Shown here in pieces: positions 30,601 through 44,400 of a stretch of DNA of 64,000 nucleotides. Position 1 is the stretch's first letter. Every line of letters begins with the position of its first letter. Made by a program: the position numbers and the translations under genes. The DNA is from Paragordius varius. Taxonomy: Eukaryota; Nematomorpha. The notes below the pieces were generated by a model. That model was not told the origin of the DNA, made no database searches, and worked only from the letters and a program-made list of their open reading frames with translations. The stretch is taken from the NCBI GenBank assembly GCA_964247055.1, contig OZ176060.1, positions 62,001 to 126,000 of the forward strand. Direction: 5' to 3'.

Positions 30601-33600
30601 TAAATTGATATTTGATCGTCGGATTATTGATAATTTGTATTATAGAATCCATGTTTAATGTATTTTTGGATTCAACAATGAACCTTAAATAATGCAATGT
30701 TTAACACAATGAATTTAATAAAATACGTTTTAATTTAGTTAATGATTCTTATTTGATTGTTGAATCTATATGCAGGATTTTGAATATATTTTTACAACTA
30801 AAAACATTGGTCTTTTATTTGAGCTTCAATAAGTATTCATCCTAAATTAATATTGTCGCATTATTGATTATTTGTATTATAGAATACATGTTAAATGTAT
30901 TTTTGATTGAACAACTAACCATAAATTATTCAACGTTTAATATAACACAATGAATTCAATAATACGTTTAATTTGGTTAATGCTTATTTGATTGTTGAGT
31001 CTATATGCAGGATTTTGAATATAGTTTTACAACTAAAAACATGGGTATTTTATTTGAGCTTCAATACGTATTCATCCTAAATTGATATTTGATCGTCGCA
31101 TTGATTATTTGTATATAGAATCCATGTTTAATGTATTTTTGGATTCAACAATTAACCTTAAATGAATGCAATGTTTAAAAAAATGAATTTAATAAAATAC
31201 GTTGTTTTAATTTAGTTAATGATTCTTATTTGATTGTTGAATCTATCAGAATTTTGAATATATTTTTACAACTAAAAACATGGGTCTTTTATTTGAGCTT
31301 CAATACGTATTCATCCAAAATTGATATTTGATCGTCGCATTATTGATTATTTGTATTATAGAATCCATGTTTAATGTATTTTTGGATTCAACAATGAACC
31401 TTAAATAATGCAATGTTTAACACAATGAATTTAATAAAATACGTTTTAATTTAGTTAATGATTCTTATTTGATTGTTGAATCTATATGCAGGATTTTGAA
31501 TATATTTTTACAACTAAAAACATGGGTCTTTTATTTGAGCTTCAATACGTATTCATCCTAAATTGATATTTGATCGTCGCATTTTTGATTATTTGTATTA
31601 TAGAATCCATGTTTAATGTATTTTTGGATTCAACAATGAACCTTAAATAATGCAATGTTTAACACAATGAATTTAATAAAATACGTTTTAATTTAGTTAA
31701 TGATTCTTATTTGATTGTTGAATCTATATGCAGGATTTTGAATATATTTTTACAACTAAAAACATGGGTATTTTATTTGAGCTTCAATACGTATTCATCC
31801 TAAATTGATATTTGATCGTCGCATTATTGATTATTTGTATTATAGAATCCATGTTTAATGTATTTTTGGATTCAACAATTAACCTTAAATAATGCAATGT
31901 TTAAAAAAATGAATTTAATAAAATACGTTTTAATTTAGTTAATGATTCTTATTTGATTGTTGAATCTATATGCAGGATTTTGAATATATTTTTACAACTA
32001 AAAACATGGGTATTTTATTTGAGCTTCAATACGTATTCATCCTAAATTGATATTTGATCGTCGCATTATTGATTATTTGTATTATAGAATCCATGTTTAA
32101 TGTATTTTTGGATTCAACAATTAACCTTAAATAATGCAATGTTTAAAAAAATGAATTTAATAAAATACGTTTTAATTTAGTTAATGATTCTTATTTGATT
32201 GTTGAATCTATCAGAATTTTGAATATATTTTTACAACTAAAAACATGGGTATTTTATTTGAGCTTCAATACGTATTCATCCTAAATTGATATTTGATCGT
32301 CGCATTATTGATTATTTGTATTATAGAATCCATGTTTAATGTATTTTTGGATTCAACAATTAACCTTAAATAATGCAATGTTTAAAAAAATGAATTTAAT
32401 AAAATACGTTTTAATTTAGTTAATGATTCTTATTTGATTGTTGAATCTATATGCAGGATTTTGAATATATTTTTACAACTAAAAACATGGGTCTTTTATT
32501 TGAGCTTCAATACGTATTCATCCTAAATTGATATTTGATCGTCGCATTGATTATTTGTATTATAGAATCCATGTTTAATGTATTTTTGGATTCAACAATT
32601 AACCTTAAATAATGCAATGTTTAAAAAAATGAATTTAATAAAATACGTTTTAATTTAGTTAATGATTCTTATTTGATTGTTGAATCTATCAGAATTTTGA
32701 ATATATTTTTACAACTGAAAACATGGGTCTTTTATTTGAGCTTCAATACGTATTCATCCTAAATTGATATTTGATCGTCGCATTATTGATTATTTGTATT
32801 ATAGAATCCATGTTTAATGTATTTTTGGATTCAACAATGAACCTTAAATAATGCAATGTTTAACACAATGAATTTAATAAAATACGTTTTAATTTAGTTA
32901 ATGATTCTTATTTGATTGTTGAATCTATATGCAGGATTTTGAATATAGTTTTACAACTAAAAACATGGGTCTTTTATTTTAGCTTCAATACGTATTCATC
33001 CTAAATTGATATTTGATCGTCGCATTATTTATTATTTGTATTATAGAATCCATGTTAAATGTATTTTTGGATTGAACAACTAACCATTAATTATTCAACG
33101 TTTAATATAACACAATGAATTCAAAAATACGTTTAATTTATTTAATGATTCTTATTTGATTCTTGAATCTATATGCAGGATTTTGAATATATTTTTGCAA
33201 CTAAAAACATTGGTCTTTCATTTGAGCTTCAATACGTATTCATCCTAAATTGATATTTGATCGTCGGATTATTGATAATTTGTATTATAGAATCCATGTT
33301 TAATGTATTTTTGGATTCAACAATGAACCTTAAATAATGCAATGTTTAACACAATGAATTTAATAAAATACGTTTTAATTTAGTTAATGATTCTTATTTG
33401 ATTGTTGAATCTATATGCAGGATTTTGAATATATTTTTACAACTAAAAACATTGGTCTTTTATTTGAGCTTCAATAAGTATTCATCCTAAATTGATATTT
33501 GATCGTCGCATTATTGATTATTTGTATTATAGAATCCATGTTAAATGTATTTTTGGATTGAACAACTAACCATTATTATTCAACGTGTAATATTACAAAA

Positions 33601-36600
33601 TAAATTTAATAAAATACGTTTTAATTTAGTTAATGATTCTTTGCTTGAATCTATATGCAGAATTTTAAATATAGTTTTACAACTAAAAACATTGGTCTTT
33701 TATTTGAGCTTCAATAAGTATTCATCCTAAATTGATATTTGATCGTCGCATTATTGATTATTTGTATTATAGAATCCATGTTAAATGTATTTTTGGATTG
33801 AACAACTAACCATAAATTATTCAACGTTTAATATGACACAATGATTTCAATAATACGTTTAATTTGGTTAATGATTCTTATTTGATTGTTGAGTCTATAT
33901 CCAGGATGTTAATTAGAGTTTTACAACTAAAAACATGGGTCTTTTATTTGAGCTTCAATACGTATTCATCCTAAATTGATATTTGATCGTCGCATTATTG
34001 ATTATTTGTATTATAGAATCCATGTTTAATGTATTTTTGGATTCAACAATTAACCTTAAATAATGCAATGTTTAATACAATGAATTTAATAAAATACGTT
34101 TTAATTTATTTAATGATTCTTATTTGATTGTTGAATCTATATGCAGGATTTTGAATATATTTTTGCAACTAAAAACATTGGTCTTTCATTTGAGCTTCAA
34201 TACGTATTCATCCTAAATTGATATTTGATCGTCGGATTATTGATAATTTGTATTATAGAATCCATGTTTAATGTATTTTTGGATTCAACAATTAACCTTA
34301 AATAATGCAATGTTTAATACAATGAATTTAATAAAATACGTTTTAATTTAGTTAATGATTCTTATTTGATTGTTGAATCTATATGCACGATTTTGAATAT
34401 ATTTTTGTAACTAAAAACATTGGTCTTTCATTTGAGCTTCAATACGTATTCATCCTAAATTGATATTTGATCGTCGGATTATTGATAATTTGTATTATAG
34501 AATCCATGTTTAATGTATTTTTGGATTCAACAATGAACCTTAAATAATGCAATGTTTAACACAATGAATTTAATAAAATACGTTTTAATTTAGTTAATGA
34601 TTCTTATTTGATTGTTGAATCTATATGCAGGATTTTGAATATATTTTTACAACTAAAAACATTGGTCTTTTATTTGAGCTTCAATAAGTATTCATCCTAA
34701 ATTAATATTGTCGCATTATTGATTATTTGTATTATAGAATACATGTTAAATGTATTTTTGATTGAACAACTAACCATAAATTATTCAACGTTTAATATAA
34801 CACAATGAATTCAATAATACGTTTAATTTGGTTAATGCTTATTTGATTGTTGAGTCTATATGCACGATTTTGAATATATTTTTGTAACTAAAAACATTGG
34901 TCTTTCATTTGAGCTTCAATACGTATTCATCCTAAATTGATATTTGATCGTCGGATTATTGATTATTTGTATTATAGAATCCATGTTTAATGTATTTTTG
35001 GATTCAACAATTAACCTTAAATAATGCAATGTTTAATACAATGAATTTAATAAAATACGTTTTAATTTATTTAATGATTCTTATTTGATTGTTGAATCTA
35101 TCAGAATTTTGAATATATTTTTACAACTAAAAACATTGGTCTTTTATTTGAGCTTCAATACGTATTCATCCTAAATTGATATTTGATCGTCGCATTATTG
35201 ATAATTTGTATTATAGAATCCATGTTTAATGTATTTTTGGATTCAACAATTAACCTTAAATAATGCAATGTTTAATACAATGAATTTAATAAAATACGTT
35301 TTAATTTAGTTAATGATTCTTATTTGATTGTTGAATCTATATGCACGATTTTGAATATATTTTTGTAACTAAAAACATTGGTCTTTCATTTGAGCTTCAA
35401 TACGTATTCATCCTAAATTGATATTTGATCGTCGGATTATTGATAATTTGTATTATAGAATCCATGTTTAATGTATTTTTGGATTCAACAATGAACCTTA
35501 AATAATGCAATGTTTAACACAATGAATTTAATAAAATACGTTTTAATTTAGTTAATGATTCTTATTTGATTGTTGAATCTATATGCAGGATTTTGAATAT
35601 ATTTTTACAACTAAAAACATTGGTCTTTTATTTGAGCTTCAATAAGTATTCATCCTAAATTAATATTGTCGCATTATTGATTATTTGTATTATAGAATAC
35701 ATGTTAAATGTATTTTTGATTGAACAACTAACCATAAATTATTCAACGTTTAATATAACACAATGAATTCAATAATACGTTTAATTTGGTTAATGCTTAT
35801 TTGATTGTTGAGTCTATATGCAGGATTTTGAATATAGTTTTACAACTAAAAACATGAGTCTTTTATTTGAGCTTCAATACGTATTCATCCTAAATTGATA
35901 TTTGATCGTCGCATTTTTGATTATTTGTATTATAGAATCCATGTTTAATGTATTTTTGGATTCAACAATGAACCTTAAATAATGCAATGTTTAACACAAT
36001 GAATTTAATAAAATACGTTTTAATTTAGTTAATGATTCTTATTTGATTGTTGAATCTATATGCAGGATTTTGAATATATTTTTACAACTAAAAACATGAT
36101 TTGAGCTTCAATACGTATTCATCCTAAATTGATATTTGATCGTCGCATTGATTATTTGTATTATAGAATCCATGTTTAATGTCTTAAATAATGCAATGTT
36201 TAAAAAAATGAATTTAATAAAATACGTTTTAATTTAGTTAATGATTCTTATTTGATTGTTGAATCTATATGCAGGATTTTGAATATATTTTTACAACTAA
36301 AAACATGGGTATTTTATTTGAGCTTCAATACGTATTCATCCTAAATTGATATTTGATCGTCGCATTATTGATTATTTGTATTATAGAATCCATGTTTAAT
36401 GTATTTTTGGATTCAACAATTAACCTTAAATAATGCAATGTTTAAAAAAATGAATTTAATAAAATACGTTTTAATTTAGTTAATGATTCTTATTTGATTG
36501 TTGAATCTATCAGAATTTTGAATATATTTTTACAACTAAAAACATGGGTATTTTATTTGAGCTTCAATACGTATTCATCCTAAATTGATATTTGATCGTC

Positions 36601-39290
36601 GCATTATTGATTATTTGTATTATAGAATCCATGTTTAATGTATTTTTGGATTCAACAATTAACCTTAAATAATGCAATGTTTAAAAAAATGAATTTAATA
36701 AAATACGTTTTAATTTAGTTAATGATTCTTATTTGATTGTTGAGTCTATATCCAGGATGTTAATTAGAGTTTTACAACTAAAAACATGGGTCTTTTATTT
36801 GAGCTTCAATACGTATTCATCCTAAATTGATATTTGATCGTCGCATTATTGATTATTTGTATTATAGAATCCATGTTTAATGTATTTTTGGATTCAACAA
36901 TTAACCTTAAATAATGCAATGTTTAATACAATGAATTTAATAAAATACGTTTTAATTTATTTAATGATTCTTATTTGATTGTTGAATCTATATGCAGGAT
37001 TTTGAATATATTTTTACAACTAAAAACATTGGTCTTTTATTTGAGCTTCAATAAGTATTCATCCTAAATTGATATTTGATCGTCGCATTATTGATTATTT
37101 GTATTATAGAATCCATATTTAATGTATTTTTGGATTCAACAATGAACCTTAAATAATGCAATGTTTAACACAATGAATTTAATAAAATACGTTTTAATTT
37201 AGTTAATGATTCTTATTTGATTGTTAAATCTATATGCAGGATTTTGAATATATTTTTACAACTAAAAACATTGGTCTTTTATTTGAGCTTCAATAAGTAT
37301 TCATCCTAAATTGATATTTGATCGTCGCATTATTGATTATTTGTATTATAGAATCCATGTTTAATGTATTTTTGGATTCAACAATTAACCTTAAATAATG
37401 CAATGTTTAATACAATGAATTTAATAAAATACGTTTTAATTATTTAATGATTCTTATTTGATTGTTAAATCTATATGCAGGATTTTGAATATATTTCAAC
37501 TAAAAACATTGGTCTTTTGTTGAGCTACAATACGTATTCATCCTAAATTGATATTGTCGCATTTTTGATTATTTCTATTATAGAATCCATGTTAAATGTA
37601 TTTTTGATTGAACACTAACCATAAATTATTCAACGTTTAATATAACACAATGAATTCAATAATACGTTTAATTTGGTTAATGCTTATTTGATTTTTGAGT
37701 CTATATGCAGGATTTTGAATATAGTTTTACAACTAAAAACATTGGTCTTTTATTTGAGCTTCAATAAGTATTCATCCTAAATTGATATTTGATCGTTGCA
37801 TTATTGATTATTTGTATTATAGAATCCATATTTAATGTATTTTTGGATTCAACAATGAACCTTAAATAAAGCAAAGTTTAACACAATGAATTTAATAAAA
37901 TACGTTTTAATTTAGTTAATGATTCTTATTTGATTGTTAAATCTATATGCAGGATTTTGAATATATTTTTACAACTAAAAACATTGGTCTTTTATTTGAG
38001 CTTCAATAAGTATTCATCCTAAATTGATATTTGATCGTCGCATTATTGATTATTTGTATTATAGAATCCATATTTAATGTATTTTTGGATTCAACAATGA
38101 ACCTTAAATAATGCAATGTTTAACACAATGAATTTAATAAAATACGTTTTAATTTAGTTAATGATTCTTATTTGATTGTTGAATCTATATGCAGGATTTT
38201 GAATATATTTTTACAACTAAAAACATCGGTCTTTTATTTGAGCTTCAATAAGTATTCATCCTAAATTGATATTTGATCGTCGCATTATTGATTATTTGTA
38301 ATATAGAATCCATGTTTAATGTATTTTTGGATTGAACAACTAACCATAAATTATTCGTTTAATATAACACAATGAATTCAATAATACGTTTAATTTGGTT
38401 AATGATTCTTATTTGATTGTTGAATCTATATGCAGGATTTTGAATATATTTTTGCAACTAAAAACATTGGTTTTTTATTTGAGCTTCAATACGTATTCAT
38501 CCTAAATTGATATTTGATCGTCGTATTATTGATTATTTGTATTATAGAATCCATATTTAATGTATTTTTGGATTCAACAATTAACCTTAAATAATGCAAT
38601 GTTTAATACAATGAATTTAATAAAATACGTTTTAATTTATTTGATTCATATTTGATTGTTGAAACTATATGCAGGATTTTGAATATATTTTTGCAACTAA
38701 ACATTGATCTTTTATTTGAGCTTCAATACGTATTCATCCTAAATTGATATTTGATCGTCGGATTATTGATAATTTGTATTATAGAATCCATGTTTAATGT
38801 ATTTTTGGATTCAACAATTAACCGTAAATAATGCAATGTTTAATACAATGAATTTAATAAAATACGTTTTAATTTAGTTAATGATTCTTATTTGATTGTT
38901 GAATCTATATGCAGGATTTTGAATATATTTTTGCAACTAAAAACATTGGTCTTTTATTTGAGCTTCAATAAGTATTCATCCTAAATTGATATTTGATCGT
39001 CGCATTATTGATTATTTGTATTATAGAATCCATGTTTAATGTATTTTTGGATTCAACAATTAACCTTAAATAATGCAATGTTTAATACAATGAATTTAAT
39101 AAAATACGTTTTAATTTATTTAATGATTCATATTTGATTGTTGAAACTATATGCAGGATTTTGAATATATTTTTACAACTAAAAACATCGGTCTTTTATT
39201 TGAGCTTCAATAAGTATTCATCCTAAATTGATATTTGATCGTCGCATTATTGATTATTTGTATTATAGAATCCATGTTAAATGTATTTTT
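18600..39290 (+). repeat. Satellite domain C, 238-239 bp monomers of two subtypes
   Basis: Units carry TTGTATTATAGAATCCATG followed by TTAATGTATTTTTGG, and TTGATATTTGATCGTCGCAT in place of the A-type ACTTGCTCG. Spacing measured at 18,961, 19,200 and 19,439 is 239 bp. Two subtypes are interleaved. One has CAACAATTAACCTTAAATAA or CAACAATGAACC with AATTTAGTTAATG. The other has TGAACAACTAACCATAAATT with CAATAATACGTTTAATTTGG. No foreign insertion is visible in about 20.7 kb. Confidence 0.95.
22950..28850 (+). repeat. Two tandem copies of a 3,098 bp higher-order repeat (13 monomers)
   Basis: Private variants recur 3,098 bp apart. TTAAATGAATGCAATG is at 24,471 and 27,569, CGCATTTTTGATTATTTG at 24,891 and 27,989, and AAAAACATGATTTGAGC at 25,071 and 28,169. 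Identical 62-codon frames start at 23,028 and 26,126. Similarity fails before about 22,950/26,050 and after about 25,750/28,850. Related but rearranged segments recur at about 31.1 kb (offset 3,589 from the second copy) and at 33.5-36.1 kb. Confidence 0.9.
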
Positions 39291-42200
39291 GGATTCAACA
39301 ATTAACCGTAAATAATGCAATGTTTAATACAATGAATTTATACGTTTTAATTTGGTTAATGATTCTTATTTGATTGTTGAGTCTATATGCAGGATTTTGA
39401 ATATAATTGTACAATAAAAACATTGGTATTTTATTTGAGCTATACGTATTCATCCTAAATTGATACTTGCTCGTCGCATTATTGATTATTTTTATTATGG
39501 AATCCATTTTAAATGTATTTTTGGATTCAACAATTAACCGTAAATAATGCAATATTTAAAACAATGAATAAATACGTTTTAATTTGGTTAATGATTCTTA
39601 TTTGATTGTTGAGTCTATATGCAGGATTTTGAATATAATTTTACAATTAAAACATTGGTATTTTATTTGAGCTTCAATACGTATTCATCCTAAATTGATA
39701 CTTGCTCGTCGCATTATTGATTATTTTTATTATAGAATCCATTTTAAATGTATTTTTGGATTCAACAATTAACCGTAAATAATGCAATGTTTAAAACAAT
39801 GAATAAATACGTTTTAATTTGGTTAATAATTTTTATTTGATTGTTGAGTCTCTATGCAGGATTTTGAATATAATTGTACAATAAAAACATTGTTGAGTCT
39901 CTATGCAGGATTTTGAATATAATTTTACAATTATAACATTGGTATTTTATTTGAGCTTCAATACGTATCCATCCTAAATTGATACTTGCTCGTCGCATTA
40001 TTGATTATTTTTATTATAGAATCCATCTTAAATGAATTTTTGGATTCAACAATTAACCGTAAATAATGCAATGTTTAACACAATAAATAAATACGTTTTA
40101 ATTTGGTTAATGATTCTTATTTGATTGTTGAGTCTATATGCAGGATTTTGAATATAATTTTACAATTAAAACATTGGTATTTTATTTGAGCTTCAATACG
40201 TATTCATCCCAAATTTATACTTGCTCGTCGCATTATTGATTATTTTTATTATGGAATCCATTTTAAATGTATTTTTGGATTCAACAATTAACCGTAAATA
40301 ATGCAATATTTAACGTTTTAATTTGGTTAATGATTCTTATTTGATTGTTGAGTCTATATGCAGGATTTTGAATATAATTTTACAATTAAAACATTGGTAT
40401 TTTATTTGAGCTTCAATACGTATTCATCCTTAATTGATACTTGCTCGTCGCATTATTGAATATTTTTATTATAGAATCCATCTTAAATGAATTTTTGGAT
40501 TCAACAATTAACCGTAAATAATGCAATGTTTAACACAATAAATAAATACGTTTTAATTTGGTTAATGATTCTTATTTGATTGTTGAGTCTATATGCAGGA
40601 TTTTGAATATAATTTTACAATTAAAACATTGGTATTTTATTTGAGCTTCAATACGTATTCATCCCAAATTGATACTTGCTCGTCGCATTATTGATTATTT
40701 TTATTATGGAATCCATTTTAAATGTATTTTTGGATTCAACAATTAACCGTAAATAATGCAATATTTAAAACAATGAATAAATACGTTTTAATTTGGTTAA
40801 TGATTCTTATTTGATTGTTGAGTCTATATGCAGGATTTTGAATATAATTTTACAATTAAAACATTGGTATTTTATTTGAGCTTCAATACGTATTCATCCC
40901 AAATTGATACTTGCTCGTCGCATTATTGATTATTTTTATTATGGAATCCATTTTAAATGTATTTTTGGATTCAACAATTAACCGTAAATAATGCAATATT
41001 TAAAACAATGAATAAATACGTTTTAATTTGGTTAATGATTCTTATTTGATTGTTGAGTCTATATGCAGGATTTTGAATATAATTTTACAATTAAAACATT
41101 GGTATTTTATTTGAGCTTCAATACGTATTCATCCTAAATTGATACTTGCTCGTCGCATTATTGATTATTTTTATTATGGAATCCATTTTAAATGTATTTT
41201 TGGATTCAACAATTAACCGTAAATAATGCAATATTTAAAACAATGAATAAATACGTTTTAATTTGGTTAATGATTCTTATTTGATTGTTGAGTCTATATG
41301 CAGGATTTTGAATATAATTTTACAATTAAAACATTGGTATTTTATTTGAGCTTCAATACGTATTCATCCTAAATTGATACTTGCTCGTCGCATTATTGAT
41401 TATTTTTATTATGGAATCCATTTTAAATGTATTTTTGGATTCAACAATTAACCGTAAATAATGCAATATTTAAAACAATGAATAAATACGTTTTAATTTG
41501 GTTAATGATTCTTATTTGATTGTTGAGTCTATATGCAGGATTTTGAATATAATTTTACAATTAAAACATTGGTATTTTATTTGAGCTTCAATACGTATTC
41601 ATCCTAAATTGATACTTGCTCGTCGCATTATTGATTATTTTTATTATGGAATCCATTTTTAATGTATTTTTGGATTCAACAATTAACCGTAAATAATGCA
41701 ATATTTAAAACAATGAATAAATACGTTTTAATTTGGTTAATGATTCTTATTTGATTGTTGAGTCTATATGCAGGATTTTGAATATAATTTTACAATTAAA
41801 ACATTGGTATTTTATTTGAGCTTCAATACGTATTCATCCCAAATTGATACTTGCTCGTCGCATTATTGATTATTTTTATTATGGAATCCATTTTAAATGT
41901 ATTTTTGGATTCAACAATTAACCGTAAATAATGCAATATTTAAAACAATGAATAAATACGTTTTAATTTGGTTAATGATTCTTATTTGATTGTTGAGTCT
42001 ATATGCAGGATTTTGAATATAATTTTACAATTAAAACATTGGTATTTTATTTGAGCTTCAATACGTATTCATCCTTAATTGATACTTGCTCGTCGCATTA
42101 TTGAATATTTTTATTATAGAATCCATCTTAAATGAATTTTTGGATTCATCAATTAACCGTAAATAATGCAATGTTTAACACAATGAATATATACGTTTTA

Positions 42201-43725
42201 ATTTGGTTAATGATTCTTATTTGATTGTTGAGTCTATATGCAGGATTTTGAATATAATTGTACAATAAAAACATTGGTGAGTCTCTATGCAGGATTTTGA
42301 ATATAATTTTACAACTAAAACATTGATCTTTTATTTGAGCTTCAATACGTATTCATCCTAAATTGATAAATGCTCGTCGCATTATTGATTGTTTTTATTA
42401 TAGAATCCATCTTAAATGAATTTTTGGATTCAACAATTAACCGTAAATAATGCAATGTTTAACACAATAAATAAATACGTTTTAATTTGGTTAATGATTC
42501 TTATTTGATTGTTGAGTCTATATGCAGGATTTTGAATATAATTTTACAATTAAAACATTGGTCTTTTACTTGAGCTTCAATACGTATTCATCCTAAATTG
42601 ATACATGCTCGTCGCATTATTGATTATTTTTATTATAGAATCCATCTTAAATGAATTTTTGGATTCAACAATTAACCGCAAATAATGCAATGTTTAACAC
42701 AATGAATAAATACGTTTTAATTTGGTTAATGATTCTTATTTGATTGTTGAGTCTATATGCAGGATTTTGAATATAATTGTACAATAAAAACATTGTTGAG
42801 TCTCTATGCAGGATTTTGAATATAATTTTACAATTAAAACATTGGTCTTTTATTTGAGCTTCAATACGTATTCATCCTAAATTGATACTTGCTCGTCGCA
42901 TTATTGATTATTTTTATTATAGAATCCATCTTAAATGAATTTTTGGATTCAACAATTAACCGTAAATAATGCAATGTTTAACACAATGAATATTTACGTT
43001 TTAATTTGGTTAATGATTCTTATTTGATTGTTGAGTCTATATGCAGGATTTTGATTATAATTTTACAACTAAAACATTGGTGTTTTTTTGAGCTTAAACA
43101 CCCATTCATAAATTGATACTTGCTTGTCGCATTATTGATTATTTTTATTATAGAATCCATCTTAAATGAATTTTTGGATTCAACAATTAACCGTAAATAA
43201 TGCAATGTTTAACACAAAGAATATTTACGTTTTAATTTGGTTAATGATTCTTATTTGATTGTTGAGTCTATATGCAGGATTTTGATTATAATTTTACAAT
43301 TAAAACATTGGTCTTTTATTTGAGCTTAAACACGTATTCATCCTAAATTGATACTTGCTCGTCGCATTATTGATTATTTTTATTATACAATCCATCTTAA
43401 ATGTATTTTTGGATTCAACAATTAACCGTAAATAATGCAATGTTTAAAACAATGAATAAATACGTTTTAATTTGGTTAATGATTCTTATTTGATTGTTGA
43501 GTCTATATGCAGGATTTTGAATATATTTTTACAAGTAAAAACATTGGTCTTTTTTTGAGCTTAAACACGTATTCATCCTAAATTGATACATGCTTGTCGC
43601 ATTATTGATTATTTTTATTATAGAATCCATCTTAACTGTATTTTTATATTCAACAATCTACCGCAAATAATGCAATGTTTAACACAATGAATAAATACGT
43701 TTTAATTTCGTTAATGATTCTAATT
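39290..43725 (+). repeat. Satellite domain D, about 235 bp monomers, and array end
   Basis: Units carry TTTTTATTATGGAATCC or TATTATAGAATCC, then CAACAATTAACCGTAAATAA, a short GAATAAATACG and CAATTAAAACATTGGTATTT. Spacing at 40,970-41,205 is 235 bp. Units become more irregular toward the right edge. The last recognisable satellite sequence is TTAATGATTCTAATT at about 43,725, after which unrelated sequence begins. Some open frames on the minus strand are repeat by-products. Confidence 0.94.
39835..39945 (+). repeat. Monomer with internal duplication of about 53 bp
   Basis: The segment from TGTTGAGTCTCTATGCAGG to the AAAACATT block is present twice in a row within one unit. The same kind of internal duplication is seen near 42,240-42,320 and 42,750-42,845, so one aberrant unit has spread within domain D. 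Confidence 0.85.
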
Positions 43726-43950
43726 TTTTTTGAAAAACCACTTTTTTGTTTCAAAATATATTTTTAAATTGAACAAAATTATTGACTTTTAAATGTTTTT
43801 AATGAAAAATTTTACTTAATAACCTAGAGAATTTATATATTTATTCATTTCGGGTTAAAATCTTATAATTATCCAAAAAAAGATATACGGTTTCTCAAAG
43901 ATTTAAAGTTGATATCGATTTAAATTTTATGTATACTAAAGAGATTAAAT
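43726..43950 (+). mobile_element. Fragment of Foldback-like element at the satellite edge
   Basis: The first non-satellite sequence matches, in order and orientation, the interior of the Foldback-like element at 51,577-52,162. Shared blocks are ACTTTTTTGTTTCA, AAAATTATTGAC, a block ending in TATACGGTTT, and AAGTTGATAT followed by AAATTTTATGT. Neither terminus is present. The satellite therefore ends inside this element's sequence, so the array replaced or was joined to its left part. Confidence 0.7.
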
Positions 43951-44400
43951 AAGATTTAGATGATATTTTTAGGTTAATTTTTGGATTTTGAAATTTTGAC
44001 ATTTATTATTTTTTATTTTGATATTATTTTTAAAAATATTAAATTAAATTCCATCTATACTAATGTTTCATCTATAAATTCATTTTTTATCAAATTACCT
44101 CATGTAAAAATTCATGTACATTTTAATTAGATAAATGATTATTTAAATTGATTTAATAATAATAAATTCTAGTTTTTTTTATTTATAACATTTTTCTAAT
44201 CTTATTTTATCACGCTTTTCTTGAAAAAATATTATGTTTAGATTTTAAATTATATTAATTTATAATGTCCTTTAGTGTTTTACAATTACCAATGATCCAA
44301 CTTTATAAGCGACTTTATACAACCTTAGATGATTATAGGATATTTTACATATTTTTTTTCTTAAGTCTAATTAAAGTTTATCTTTGCAAAGTTACTCAAA
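43951..44400. other. AT-rich spacer without recognised gene
   Basis: Low-complexity AT-rich sequence, with no supportable exon seen on either strand. A stretch around 44,222-44,330 with TTTATAAGCGACTT is weakly similar to 58,394-58,530. It may be the upstream part of an old duplicated segment. Confidence 0.5.

Noticed and set aside
23028-33730. Three near-identical 61-62 codon frames in domain C
   Set aside because: They mark copies of one higher-order repeat segment and show no coding signature.
39295-43205. Minus-strand 61-85 codon frames in domain D
   Set aside because: They lie entirely in satellite monomers and change with each monomer variant.
1-43725. CRISPR-like array
   Set aside because: The whole 217-239 bp unit repeats with no unique spacers, and the context is eukaryotic.
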